This document shows positions 50,406 through 59,722 of a DNA stretch of 64,000 bases, piece after piece. How positions within the stretch are numbered: position 1 is the first letter of the stretch; each line of letters opens with the position of its first letter. The translations under genes were made by a program, and so were the position numbers. The notes below the pieces were generated by a model that did not search any database, was not told the DNA's origin, and worked only from the letters and a program-made list of their open reading frames with translations. The stretch comes from G965216695 sp965216695 (lineage in GTDB: Bacteria > Pseudomonadota > Gammaproteobacteria > Pseudomonadales > Azotimanducaceae), in assembly GCA_965216695.1 (NCBI GenBank), contig OZ244212.1, positions 992,001-1,056,000 of the forward strand. The letters run 5' to 3'.

Positions 50406-51887
50406 TCATGCCGCGTCGCCGTGCGCCCGGTTACCCACTGCACGCGCGAATCCTGCCCGGACCGTTGCAGACGGAGGCGGTGACAGCAGACTCACAATCA
50501 CGATCGCCAACGTCGAGAATACAAATCCCGGCACGAGCTCATAAAGTTCGTATATACCCCCGCTGAGGCGCGACCACACCACCACGGTCAGCCCGCCAAC
50601 CACCACGCCCGCCAGCGCGCCGCTCCCCGTCATGCGGGGCCAGTAGAGGCTGAGCAACACCGCCGGCCCAAGCGACGCCCCAAGTCCTCCCCACGCGAAT
50701 CCCACGATCGCGAGCACCGAGCTTTCCGGATTCAGCGCGATCACCATCGCTACGAGGCCGAGGCCAAATGTCGCTGCGCGGCCCACCCTGAGGCGCGAAG
50801 CCGCACTCAAGCGCCGGCCCAGGAGCCCGAGCAGATCTTCCGCGAGCGCCGCCGCGGAGACGAGCAACTGCGAGTCCACGGTGCTCATGATCGCTGCGAG
50901 GATCGCGGCAAGCAGCAGACCGGCGACCACCGGATGAAACAACGTCTGCACCAGCACCATGAAGACTCGCTCCGGGTCATCCAACGGTTGGGCTATGCCG
51001 ATCACACCGCTCAGGCCGGCCAGCACCGCACAGACATACACAATCAGCGACCACGCGATCGCGATCATTGCCGCGCGGGAAACGAGCGCATCGTCGCGTA
51101 CCGCTTTGAACCGCGCGAGTATGTGGGGCTGGCCCGGGTACGCAAGCCCCCATCCGACAAGACTCGCGATGGCGATCCAACCGAGGGGAACCCCTTCTGC
51201 ATCAGTCCAGGGATTCAACAGATGGGCGTGCTCGTTCGCCAGCGTTTGAACCGGAGTGCTGGCGGTCTGAAACACGACCCAGGGCACCACAATCAACGCA
51301 ACCGTCATCAGAACGCCCTGCAGCACGTCCGTCCAGGACACGGCCAGGAATCCGCCGAGCAGCGTGTACGCAACAACCACCGCAGCGCCAATGATCACCG
51401 CCGGCTGGTAGTCCCAACCAAACGTCGTGGAAAAGAGTTTCCCGGAACCGACCAAACCAGAACATACGTAGAATAGAAAAAACAACAGGATGAACACCGC
51501 GCTCGCGATGCGCAGCCACGGTCCCGCCATTGCAAACCGCCGCTCGAGGTACGTGGGCAACGTGAGCGCGTCGTTCAGTTCGATCGAATACGCACGCAGG
51601 CGGCGCGCAACGAACAGCCACGCGAATGCGACCCCTGCACAGAGGCCGCCCGCGAGCCAGAACGCTTCCACCCCCGACACGTACGCATACCCTGGTAAAC
51701 CGATCAGGAGCCAACCGCTCATATCGGATGCGCCCGCGCTAAGCGCCGCAACTTTCGGACCGAGCCTGCGTCCCCCCAGAAAGTAGTCCGCGGGACCGTG
51801 CGTACGGCGCGAGGCCAACCAGCCAATCGCAAAAACCGCGCTCACATACAGCGCAAAGTTGGCCGCGAGGCCGGGTGCCGCATTCAC
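50406..51887 (-). CDS. Sodium:solute symporter (PutP-like)
   Basis: 493 residues with about 13 hydrophobic segments. Tyr-Phe-Leu-Gly-Gly-Arg-Arg-Leu-Gly, Ala-Gly-Ala-Ser-Asp-Met-Ser-Gly-Trp, and Asp-Ala-Leu-Thr-Leu-Pro-Thr-Tyr-Leu are PutP/SSS marks. It imports proline or another amino acid with Na+. The start overlaps the end of the EthD gene upstream (ATGA), and the aminotransferase follows 22 bp later. Confidence 0.92.
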   Translation of the reverse strand: MNAAPGLAANFALYVSAVFAIGWLASRRTHGPADYFLGGRRLGPKVAALSAGASDMSGWLLIGLPGYAYVSGVEAFWLAGGLCAGVAFAWLFVARRLRAYSIELNDALTLPTYLERRFAMAGPWLRIASAVFILLFFLFYVCSGLVGSGKLFSTTFGWDYQPAVIIGAAVVVAYTLLGGFLAVSWTDVLQGVLMTVALIVVPWVVFQTASTPVQTLANEHAHLLNPWTDAEGVPLGWIAIASLVGWGLAYPGQPHILARFKAVRDDALVSRAAMIAIAWSLIVYVCAVLAGLSGVIGIAQPLDDPERVFMVLVQTLFHPVVAGLLLAAILAAIMSTVDSQLLVSAAALAEDLLGLLGRRLSAASRLRVGRAATFGLGLVAMVIALNPESSVLAIVGFAWGGLGASLGPAVLLSLYWPRMTGSGALAGVVVGGLTVVVWSRLSGGIYELYELVPGFVFSTLAIVIVSLLSPPPSATVRAGFARAVGNRAHGDAA

Positions 51888-52243
51888 GGGGTCGGCAGGT
51901 CCGATACCACCTCTTGCACGTGATAGAACCGGTTCTCGGGCCTGTCGAAGAGCTTCTCTTCGTCCTCGGCAATCTCCGCGGCAATCTCCGGCGTCGAGAG
52001 ATGCGCCTGCGACGCCTCGTACGTCGCCCGGTCCGGGTACCAGATCTCCATGATTACGTCGAACGGCTGTTCGTCAGCCTCCGCCGTCGGGCCATAGGGT
52101 TCCAGAAATCGACGCATGTACTGCGCGGCATAGCCCGCAAGGACCTTCTCGCCAATCACCCGATGATACGTTTCATAGTATTCGCGGAACTCCGCCGTAG
52201 TCATACCCGGACGCTTCTTCAGAAACCCAACGATTTTGTACAT
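51884..52243 (-). CDS. Short EthD-domain protein
   Basis: 119 residues, a single EthD module starting Met-Tyr-Lys-Ile-Val-Gly-Phe-Leu-Lys-Lys-Arg, with Glu-Phe-Arg-Glu-Tyr-Tyr-Glu-Thr-Tyr-His and a C-terminal Asp-Arg-Ala-Thr-Tyr-Glu-Ala-Ser. It is the fourth EthD gene of the window. Its stop overlaps the symporter start, so it leads this transport and transamination operon. Confidence 0.86.
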   Translation of the reverse strand: MYKIVGFLKKRPGMTTAEFREYYETYHRVIGEKVLAGYAAQYMRRFLEPYGPTAEADEQPFDVIMEIWYPDRATYEASQAHLSTPEIAAEIAEDEEKLFDRPENRFYHVQEVVSDLPTP

Positions 52244-52341
52244 TCTTACCCACCTGCAATGATGCCCACGTGACTATTGTAACCACCCGCCGTTGATCTA
52301 CCATCCGCCGTTCGGTCGCGAGACGACAACCAGCAAAGACC

Positions 52342-52599
52342 ATGGCAGATACTTCATCGAGTAACGCAAATGATCACGAAAAAGAAACGCACATCCGCAG
52401 CGTGCTCAAGACGATCAGTCACCGGATCATTGCGACATCGACGACGATTGCGATCGCGTATTTCGTCACCGGCGACGTCTCCAGTGCGCTTGCGGTCGGT
52501 GGCATCGAGTTCTTTGCCAAGATGGCCATCTACTATCTGCACGAACGTGCCTGGCAGATGCTTCCACGCGGGTACTTCCGTAGGCGCCGCAGCGCGTGA
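52342..52599 (+). CDS. DUF2061 membrane protein
   Basis: 85 residues: Ser-Val-Leu-Lys-Thr-Ile-Ser-His-Arg-Ile-Ile-Ala-Thr then two short hydrophobic segments and Phe-Ala-Lys-Met-Ala-Ile-Tyr-Tyr-Leu-His-Glu-Arg-Ala-Trp, the DUF2061 pattern. Function unknown. A lone gene between two minus-strand blocks. Confidence 0.88.
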   Translation: MADTSSSNANDHEKETHIRSVLKTISHRIIATSTTIAIAYFVTGDVSSALAVGGIEFFAKMAIYYLHERAWQMLPRGYFRRRRSA

Positions 52600-52616
52600 G
52601 CGGTCGCTCGGCGAGG

Positions 52617-54233
52617 TCAGCCGCTCAAGAATGGACCGTCGACGCATAACCGCCGGCCATCCGGTGCGAAACAAGCCCCGCACACGCCCACCCCGCACTT
52701 AGTCAGGTAGTCGATGGCCGAGTGAATGCGCCCTGCGCCCACGAACTCGCGCTGAACGCGCTCGGCGGCGACTACCATGGGTGCCGGACCACAGTTGTAG
52801 AAGACCGTGTGCGCCAGTTCATCAGCCGATCGTTTTTCGAGATCGGCCCGCAAAAGCTCGGTTACAAGTCCATGGTAGCCCTCGCTGCCGTCGTCGGTCG
52901 CGATGTGCAGCGACGCCACGTCAGCGCATTCGCGTGCAAAGTACAATCGCTCGGCGCTGCGGGCGCCCATGAAGATATGTGCGTTGCCGAAATCACGTGC
53001 AATCTGATACACGGCCGCAAGGCCGGTACCGCCCGCGACAGCGACGATGCGTGAATCGTCGGGCGGAGCCACGGGCTGACCGTAAGGTCCGCGCACATAG
53101 GCCACGAGACCCGGCGCGGCGCGCACAAGCTTGGACGTGAATTCACCCACGTCGATGACCGCCAGCGTGAACGGATCGTCTACCAGTGCCGAGAACGGCT
53201 TCTCTCCCACACCCGGAATCCAGACGAACACGAACTCGCCTGCACGCAACGAAATCGCACAGTCGAATCGTAGCAACGCAATATCATCGGTCACCCGCAC
53301 GTTTTCAACCAGCGTTACGGAGCGAAACGCCATGTCCACGTCGTAACGCACCCTGTTCTCTGCATTGTCGGTGCCGCGATCCAGATCCTGCGCAAGCGTC
53401 GCGAAGTAATCGACAATCCCGTCCGTGGTGAGGCCGGTCAGTGCCGACCCGATGCCAACGATCTGCGCGCCGGCCGCAAAGTACGCCCGTACGTCGTCGG
53501 CACTGCTCGCACCGCCGCAACCAATGACCGGTACGCCAACGGCTGCGACCGTATCGGCAACGCATTTGAGACCCAGCGGGAGAATGCCCTTACCCGACAG
53601 GCCGCCAACGCCGTTGCTCAACACCGGCTCGCCATGCGCCGACACGTAGCCCGGTCCAACCGTGTTGATCGCACAGAGCGCATCCGCACCACCATCGACC
53701 GCAGCGCGCGCGATCGCGGCAATGTCCTGCACATTAGGCGTAAGCTTCGGAATCACCGGCACGTCCACCGCCGCCTTCACCGCTGCGGTGATCGTCCGCA
53801 CCATCTCGGGATCCTGCCCCATGGCCATGCCGTAGCCCTGCGCATGCGGGCACGAGAGATTGAGTTCCAGAGCATCCGCAAATGGCGCCAGCGTCTGCGC
53901 CACGCGAACGAACTCCTCCACGTTGCCACCGAAAATCGAAATCACCAAAGACCGATCCGCAGGAACTTCCAGGTCCGCGAAACCTTGCGCCGCCGCTTCG
54001 GCCCCCGGGTTAGTCAAACCCACCGCGTTGGCGTAAGAGCCCGGCGCGTATTGCGTGTACACCGGTTCCCGGTAGCCGCTGCGCGGTTCAGGACCGATGC
54101 TCTTCGTCGTCATCACGCCCAGCTGGGGAATACGACGCCATAGCTCACGGATGATCGGAACCGCGGTGGCCACGATCCCGGACGGAATCGTGAACGGGCC
54201 GGATACGCGTTTACCGAGGAACTCGATCGTCAA
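52617..54233 (-). CDS. Single-chain PyrD (class 1B)–PyrK dihydroorotate dehydrogenase fusion
   Basis: 538 residues. The first ~300 residues form a dihydroorotate dehydrogenase barrel with catalytic Cys128 in Leu-Asn-Leu-Ser-Cys-Pro and Gly-Leu-Ser-Gly in the FMN site. The rest is a PyrK-like ferredoxin-reductase part: an FAD/NAD-binding beta domain with Gly-Gly-Thr-Gly-Leu-Ala, and a [2Fe-2S] end Cys513-Gly-Val-Gly-Val-Cys518-Gly-Ala-Cys521-x8-Cys530. Class 1B enzymes usually have two separate genes and use NAD. One chain gives NAD-linked oxidation of dihydroorotate, or a related dihydropyrimidine reaction. The start is TTG, as the frame closes just upstream. Confidence 0.9.
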   Translation of the reverse strand: MTIEFLGKRVSGPFTIPSGIVATAVPIIRELWRRIPQLGVMTTKSIGPEPRSGYREPVYTQYAPGSYANAVGLTNPGAEAAAQGFADLEVPADRSLVISIFGGNVEEFVRVAQTLAPFADALELNLSCPHAQGYGMAMGQDPEMVRTITAAVKAAVDVPVIPKLTPNVQDIAAIARAAVDGGADALCAINTVGPGYVSAHGEPVLSNGVGGLSGKGILPLGLKCVADTVAAVGVPVIGCGGASSADDVRAYFAAGAQIVGIGSALTGLTTDGIVDYFATLAQDLDRGTDNAENRVRYDVDMAFRSVTLVENVRVTDDIALLRFDCAISLRAGEFVFVWIPGVGEKPFSALVDDPFTLAVIDVGEFTSKLVRAAPGLVAYVRGPYGQPVAPPDDSRIVAVAGGTGLAAVYQIARDFGNAHIFMGARSAERLYFARECADVASLHIATDDGSEGYHGLVTELLRADLEKRSADELAHTVFYNCGPAPMVVAAERVQREFVGAGRIHSAIDYLTKCGVGVCGACFAPDGRRLCVDGPFLSG

Positions 54234-54360
54234 GAAAACAACTCACGTTAACGGGCGAGCGAATTCTACCGCACCTGAACACCGCGATATCGTTCCAGTC
54301 ATCTGGCCGCGATCGCCCTTCACCTTTGCATCCGTCGCGCCGGCCCGCTAACGTTGTGCC

Positions 54361-55122
54361 ATGGACCTAGGGCTCAAAGATTCGAAAGCGATCGTGCTCG
54401 GCGGGAGCCGTGGTATCGGTTGGTATACCGCCAAACTGCTGACTGACGAAGGCGCGCACGTAGCCGTTTGCGCCCGCGGCGCCGAAGGCGTGCAGCAGGC
54501 CGTGTCGAACCTGACGGCTCCGGGGCGCACCGTGTTCGGCAACGCCGTAGACCTCGCGGATGCCGAACAGGTGTCGCAATTTGTGGAGGCAGCGGCGGAT
54601 GCGTTGGGAGGTGTCGACATTCTGATCCACAACGCGTCCGGCTTCGGCGTCGACAACAGCGACGATGCCTGGCAGCGCAGTTTCGATGTGGACATCCTGG
54701 CCGGCGTACGCGCTGTGAACACAGCGCTGCCGTACCTGAAAGCCAGCGAGTGCGCCAGCGTGGTGTTCATCGGCTCCATGGCCAGCAAGTTTCACTTCGG
54801 CCGCCCACCCAGCGCGTACGGCCCCGCGAAGGCGGCAATGCGCGTCTACGCCAACGAACTCGCACAGACCTATGGCAAGGACGGCATTCGTGCGAATGTC
54901 ATTTCGCCGGGCGCCGTGTGGTTTCCCGGCGGAACCTGGGATGAACGCAAACAGGAAAACCCGAAATTCTACGCCGCGGTTGAGAAAGCGATCCCGCTCG
55001 GGCGCCTCGGCTCCGGCGAGGAACTGGCTCGGATCATCGTATTCACGGCGAGCCCAGCGGGAATCTGGCTGAACGCCACGCACATCGCGGCGGACGGGGG
55101 CCAGGTAGCCGCCGTCGACTGA
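54361..55122 (+). CDS. Short-chain dehydrogenase/reductase (SDR)
   Basis: 253 residues. It starts Met-Asp-Leu-Gly-Leu-Lys-Asp-Ser-Lys-Ala, with Leu-Gly-Gly-Ser-Arg-Gly-Ile-Gly for cofactor and Tyr-Gly-Pro-Ala-Lys in the active site. The pattern Asn-Ala-Ser-Gly at the third motif replaces Asn-Asn-Ala-Gly. NAD(P)-dependent alcohol or ketone conversion; substrate not known. It converges with the Rieske operon. Confidence 0.9.
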   Translation: MDLGLKDSKAIVLGGSRGIGWYTAKLLTDEGAHVAVCARGAEGVQQAVSNLTAPGRTVFGNAVDLADAEQVSQFVEAAADALGGVDILIHNASGFGVDNSDDAWQRSFDVDILAGVRAVNTALPYLKASECASVVFIGSMASKFHFGRPPSAYGPAKAAMRVYANELAQTYGKDGIRANVISPGAVWFPGGTWDERKQENPKFYAAVEKAIPLGRLGSGEELARIIVFTASPAGIWLNATHIAADGGQVAAVD

Positions 55123-55135
55123 CCGGTCGCGCAGC

Positions 55136-56509
55136 TCAGCCTTTCAGGTAATCATCCACCCGCCGGTGCACGTGCCGGATGCGTACTTCCTGGTAGTTGC
55201 CGAGCGTCTGCGCACCCCGCAGACAGGTTTTGAAACCCTTCGTCTGCGCCGCCATGTTGTCTGTGTCCTGGTCATACACCGCACCAAGCCATCCTAGGCC
55301 CTCGGCCAGCGTGTAGCTGTCCTGTACGTCCAGATGGGTCGGTTCCGGTGGCTCCGGATTGGTGCCGTCGGCATTGCCGGGACGGAGGAAGTACAGGTCG
55401 AAATAGGAGACGTCCGGATCCTTCGGGTGCGGACGAAACCGGTAGACCATCGGCAGCGAGAGTCCCGGAAAGATGAACAGGTTCGGAAACAAAAAGTACT
55501 CGATCGAATCGAGGGTCTGCGACGTCGAGTAGCGGGAAAAGTCCTGCCCGTACTGTTCGCCAAGCTGCTGCTTCACCAGTTGGGCGTAAAAATCGCGGGC
55601 AGTCATGCCGTCCGGCACCTGCGGACACGCCTCCGATTCGAAGCGCCTGCCCCAGAGTTCGACCATCAGTTCCTGTTCTGTCAGCTGCTCCGGCCTGCGC
55701 GGATTGGGTGACCCAACCGTGTGTATGAAGCGGTTCACGTTGGGCTCGAACACGTCGTACTGCGTCGTCACCTCCGAAAACTCGCGCCCGCCCGCGTGCG
55801 TCTCCTTCACGTGATACGCCTCCATGAACGCTTCCTCCGCAGCCTTCCAGTTGACAGGGAGTTTCTTGCACACGTGCGTTTCAATGTAGCGTGACTCGAT
55901 GTCGAAATCGGCAAAGTGCCGCGGCAGCACGCCCAGATATTCGTCGAGCGGTGCCGCACCCGGATCGAAGTTCACGAACACGAATCCGGCCCAGGTGTCT
56001 ACGCGCAGTTCGTTCAAACGGTGGCTGTCGTCCTTTACATGCGGAAAGTCCCAGTTTTCCGGCAAATCGACGAGTTCCCCGTCCAAGGAGTACGTCCAGC
56101 CGTGAAACGGGCACCGGAACGCGGGCGCGTACCCGGTACCTTCCGCGCCGACGAGCGCGGTACCGCGATGCATGCACGCGTTGTAGTACGCCTTGATCGC
56201 ACCGGATTCCGTTCGGACCACGATCGCGGACAGCGGGCCAATGTCGTATGCGTGATAATCACCCGGCTCGGGGATGTGCTCTTCCCGACACGCCATCTGC
56301 CACACACGCGGCCACAGCTTGTCGAACTCCGCCTGCAGCCGTTCGGGTGACGTGTAATTTGTGTAGGGAATGTCGGCGTCGCCAAGGAACGTATACGACT
56401 CTTCCAGAAACGGCGCGGGTGGCGGCGAGCTGTCACGCAACAGCAGGTCCCGCAGATTCGGCCCCGGTGCACGCGCTGAACCCGGCGCGAGGTCTTCGGC
56501 TTCACTCAT
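55136..56509 (-). CDS. Rieske non-heme iron oxygenase, alpha subunit
   Basis: 457 residues. Rieske cluster Cys112-Met-His114 and Cys133-Pro-Phe-His136. Iron site Glu-Ala-Phe-Met-Glu-Ala-Tyr-His233-Val-Lys-Glu-Thr-His238, with the Asp in Tyr-Asp-Gln-Asp-Thr-Asp-Asn. It is longer than the other Rieske protein and belongs to the ring-hydroxylating group. It is the last gene of an operon with a Baeyer-Villiger monooxygenase and a methyltransferase, so it likely acts on a ring or ketone pathway; no reductase or beta subunit is seen. Confidence 0.93.
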   Translation of the reverse strand: MSEAEDLAPGSARAPGPNLRDLLLRDSSPPPAPFLEESYTFLGDADIPYTNYTSPERLQAEFDKLWPRVWQMACREEHIPEPGDYHAYDIGPLSAIVVRTESGAIKAYYNACMHRGTALVGAEGTGYAPAFRCPFHGWTYSLDGELVDLPENWDFPHVKDDSHRLNELRVDTWAGFVFVNFDPGAAPLDEYLGVLPRHFADFDIESRYIETHVCKKLPVNWKAAEEAFMEAYHVKETHAGGREFSEVTTQYDVFEPNVNRFIHTVGSPNPRRPEQLTEQELMVELWGRRFESEACPQVPDGMTARDFYAQLVKQQLGEQYGQDFSRYSTSQTLDSIEYFLFPNLFIFPGLSLPMVYRFRPHPKDPDVSYFDLYFLRPGNADGTNPEPPEPTHLDVQDSYTLAEGLGWLGAVYDQDTDNMAAQTKGFKTCLRGAQTLGNYQEVRIRHVHRRVDDYLKG

Positions 56510-56535
56510 CGTTGATCCCTCTTGTATCCCTCTCG

Positions 56536-58206
56536 TTACCTCTTAGTGACCCGTTGGCGCTCCGACGCGCCCACGCCTGACCGGGTGCGGACGAAACCGC
56601 GAAAGTCGTCGGCCACGATCGCTTCGCAGGCTTCGATATATGTACCCAGTCCACCCACGTAGGGCAGGAAAACCCGGGGTTTGCCGGGAATGTTGGCGCC
56701 CATGTACCACGAGCTCGCCTGCGGGAAAAGTGTCTCATTGGCTACTTCATTCACGTGTTCGCCCCAGGCAGCCTCGGCCTTTGCATCCGCTTCGATCAGA
56801 TCATAACCGTCTCGGCGTTGAGCGTTCATGCAGTCGACAATCAGATCCCCATGCTGCTCGATCGCGACCACCATATTGCTCAACACCGACGGGCTGCCCG
56901 GCCCGGTGATCGTGAACAGGTTGGGGAAACCGTGTACCGCGAGCCCCAGATACGTGCGCGGACCGTCTTCCCACACCGAACGCAAGGCCCGCCCATCCCG
57001 CCCGCGGATGTCAATCCGATTGAGCGGACCCGTAAGCGCATCAAACCCCGTGGCATACACGAGCGCATCCAGATCAAAGTGCGCAGTGCTGGTGCGAACG
57101 CCATGCTCCGTAATCGTCTCAATCGGCGTTCTACGCAGATCTACCAGGTGCACATGCGTCTGGTTGAAGGTTTTGAAGTAGTCCGTGTCGACGCAGATGC
57201 GTTTTGTGCCTACCGCATGATCACGCGGCACCAGCGATTCCGCGATGTCCTCGTCTATTACCGCCTCCCGGATCTTGCCGCGGAGAAACTCCGCTGCCGT
57301 ATCGTTGGCTGCCTGGTCACTCAATAGATCCTCGAACGCGACCATGATCGCTGCACCGCCTTTACGCCATTGCGTCTCGTAGACTTCCCTACGCGTAGCT
57401 TCGTCCACCGCCAAAGCCGAGGGAAGACTTTCCCAGCCGACGTTGCCAAATCCCGTATAGCGGGCACGCGCCCGCGCATCGAGAAACGCGTCTTTGTAGC
57501 GTTCCACCTCACGTGGTTCGAGCCGCGCGTTGTGCGCGGGCATGCTGAAATTGGCGGTGCGCTGAAAGACGACCAGTTCGTCCGCCTGCTGCGCGATCTC
57601 CGGAATGCACTGAATGCCCGATGAACCCGTTCCAATCACACCCACCCGCTTTCCGGTGAAATCCACCGGCTCATGCGGCCAATAACCCGTGTGGAAGCTG
57701 GCGCCTGCGAATGCATCACGCCCCGGGATGTCGGGCATTCGGGCGGCAGAAAGGCATCCAACGGCTGTGATCAGATAGTGCGCGCGGATCGCCCTTCCAT
57801 CGTCCGCAGTGACATGCCAAAGGTTAGCCGACGCGTCGTAAACTGCTCGATCGATGCGCGTTTGGAAGCGGATCAGCTTGCGCACGTCCAGCGTGTCGGC
57901 AACATACTGCGCATACCGCAGGATCTCGGGTTGCGTTGCATAACGCTCGGTCCACGACCAGCCACGCTGCAGTGCATCCGAGAAGCCGAACTGGTAGTCC
58001 AGGCTTTCTACATCGCAACGCGCGCCGGGGTAGCGGTTCCAGTACCAGGTGCCGCCAACGTCCGAACCTGCTTCGAATGCCTGAGCCGAATACCCAGCCT
58101 CCTGCAGTCGGTGCAGCATGTAGAGCCCGCCGAGGCCCGCACCGATTACCACCGCGTCGACGTCCTGTTTCAGGCGCTTTCCACGCGTTGCAGCGGCTTT
58201 CGTCAT
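56536..58206 (-). CDS. Baeyer-Villiger type flavin monooxygenase
   Basis: 556 residues. FAD site Gly22-x-Gly-x-x-Gly, then the fingerprint Phe166-x-Gly168-x3-His172-x3-Trp176-Pro177, which separates Baeyer-Villiger enzymes from other flavin monooxygenases, and the NADP site Ile-Gly-Thr-Gly-Ser-Ser-Gly at 191-197. It inserts oxygen next to a ketone carbon to give an ester or lactone. Its start overlaps the stop of the methyltransferase (ATGA), and the Rieske oxygenase follows 26 bp later. Confidence 0.94.
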   Translation of the reverse strand: MTKAAATRGKRLKQDVDAVVIGAGLGGLYMLHRLQEAGYSAQAFEAGSDVGGTWYWNRYPGARCDVESLDYQFGFSDALQRGWSWTERYATQPEILRYAQYVADTLDVRKLIRFQTRIDRAVYDASANLWHVTADDGRAIRAHYLITAVGCLSAARMPDIPGRDAFAGASFHTGYWPHEPVDFTGKRVGVIGTGSSGIQCIPEIAQQADELVVFQRTANFSMPAHNARLEPREVERYKDAFLDARARARYTGFGNVGWESLPSALAVDEATRREVYETQWRKGGAAIMVAFEDLLSDQAANDTAAEFLRGKIREAVIDEDIAESLVPRDHAVGTKRICVDTDYFKTFNQTHVHLVDLRRTPIETITEHGVRTSTAHFDLDALVYATGFDALTGPLNRIDIRGRDGRALRSVWEDGPRTYLGLAVHGFPNLFTITGPGSPSVLSNMVVAIEQHGDLIVDCMNAQRRDGYDLIEADAKAEAAWGEHVNEVANETLFPQASSWYMGANIPGKPRVFLPYVGGLGTYIEACEAIVADDFRGFVRTRSGVGASERQRVTKR

Positions 58207-58817
58207 GAACGCACCGCCACGCCGTGCATCATGAACGCCGCGAATCGCGGTCCGGGTTGATAACCCGATTCTTTCTCCACGATCTCGAAACCCCCGTGAT
58301 CGAGCAGGCGGTCAGCGCGCCGCGTCAAATGGCAACCGCCCCCGATTCGCTTCCATAGCGGTTCGATTCGTCGCTGCCACTTCTGCACGCCCGCGTCGTC
58401 GCTGAGCCCATGCTCGACGAATAGTAGCGCACCCCCGGGCCTCAGCACCCGCCGCATCTCACGAACTGCCTGCTCCGGGTCCGGAATACTGCACAGCGTC
58501 CACGTACACACTACGCAATCGTACGCTTCGTCGTCCGTGGGAATCGACTCTCCGGACACGCCCAGCACGTCGACCGGAAAGGCGACATCGTCCGCGCGCT
58601 GGCGCGCTTTAACGGTCAGTTCGGCCGCCGGGTCGACTCCAGTTACCGAAACCACGTCCGAACCGTAGTGCGGCAGGTTCAGGCCACTTCCTATTCCTAT
58701 TTCTAGAACTTTTCCCTTAGCTCTTGAAACATAACGTTTTCTAAGGGCCGTCATTGGCGGCTGGCTGCATGCCGAATCGATCAGTTTGGGCAGGATGTAT
58801 TTCTGGTAGATTCCCAC
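58203..58817 (-). CDS. SAM-dependent class I methyltransferase
   Basis: 204 residues. The SAM site Glu-Ile-Gly-Ile-Gly-Ser-Gly-Leu-Asn-Leu near 37-46, acidic strand-2 end Gly-Val-Asp-Pro, and Val-Cys-Thr-Trp-Thr-Leu-Cys-Ser-Ile near 104 mark the UbiE/Methyltransf_11 group. First gene of the 58817-to-55136 operon. Could methylate a small hydroxylated intermediate; substrate not known. Confidence 0.88.
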   Translation of the reverse strand: MGIYQKYILPKLIDSACSQPPMTALRKRYVSRAKGKVLEIGIGSGLNLPHYGSDVVSVTGVDPAAELTVKARQRADDVAFPVDVLGVSGESIPTDDEAYDCVVCTWTLCSIPDPEQAVREMRRVLRPGGALLFVEHGLSDDAGVQKWQRRIEPLWKRIGGGCHLTRRADRLLDHGGFEIVEKESGYQPGPRFAAFMMHGVAVRS

Positions 58818-59023
58818 GGGTCCCTCTCGTCTGATCGTGGGCGGTTAAGAATCCGTCAATGCAGCACCTGCGGTCAACGCCGACATCATCGTAAACGCAG
58901 GCCACGCGGCAAACCTCAATCGACCGGCCGCGTTCAATGCCGCCGTGACTAAGTTTCTCGCAGGCAACGCACTATAGCGCTTAGGGACAGCCCAACTGCG
59001 CGGCAAACGCGCGTCGGCAACCG

Positions 59024-59653
59024 CTAACCGCCGGGCAGTATCACCGACCAGGTAATGTTGAGCGTTCGCTGCCCAATCACCCAGCGCCCGTTCTCCCGGA
59101 CGACCTGATCGGTGTAGATCCCACCAACCTGGTTCACGCCCTCTTCTTCCGCATCAGGCCCATAGACGTGCGTCGCGATCAGATACGACTCCATGTGCGC
59201 CGAGTTAGCGCGGATGCTGCTCGAAATCGATCCCATATGATGCTGCGTGCTCTGGTAGCGCGGCCCACGAAACGCATTGTTCACGAAGTTTGCCCACTGC
59301 AGAGCCGCGTCGGTATCGCCGGTACGCGTGCCCGGATCCGGCACCGTCAATGCAGGCACACCGTCGAACTCGAGTGTGAACGAGAAATCGTCCGAAAAGC
59401 AGGCACGATACAATGCCAGCGCTTTCGCGAACTGCGGATCGCCGACATTGATCGTGGAATTCAGATCCTCGGCGATCACGGCATCTACCGCGCTGCCCAG
59501 CGCATCCGTACCCCGCGCGTAGCACACCGCCAGATCTTCAACGGCTTCCGTATGCGCCGGCGAGCTGCCCGGCCCGCGTGCGTACACTGACGAAACCAGA
59601 CCCACGCCCACCAGCGCGGCCATCCCCCATCGGAAAATCAATCGAAATCTCAT
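59024..59653 (-). CDS. Secreted SnoaL-like (NTF2-fold) protein
   Basis: 209 residues with AAGGGGGG before the ATG. A signal peptide (about 8-26, Ser-Val-Tyr-Ala) leads to an NTF2-like domain: Glu-Ala-Val-Glu-Asp-Leu-Ala-Val-Cys-Tyr-Ala-Arg-Gly-Thr-Asp, and a C-terminal Arg-Glu-Asn-Gly-Arg-Trp-Val-Ile-Gly. The periplasmic location is rare for this fold in catabolic clusters. Function not known. 206 bp without a gene lie between it and the methyltransferase. Confidence 0.83.
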   Translation of the reverse strand: MRFRLIFRWGMAALVGVGLVSSVYARGPGSSPAHTEAVEDLAVCYARGTDALGSAVDAVIAEDLNSTINVGDPQFAKALALYRACFSDDFSFTLEFDGVPALTVPDPGTRTGDTDAALQWANFVNNAFRGPRYQSTQHHMGSISSSIRANSAHMESYLIATHVYGPDAEEEGVNQVGGIYTDQVVRENGRWVIGQRTLNITWSVILPGG

Positions 59654-59722
59654 GTTCCCCCCTTGCCTAATCGGAATCCCTGATCGAGAGTCGTAATCGA
59701 AGGTTTCAGTCGCAAACCCTGA

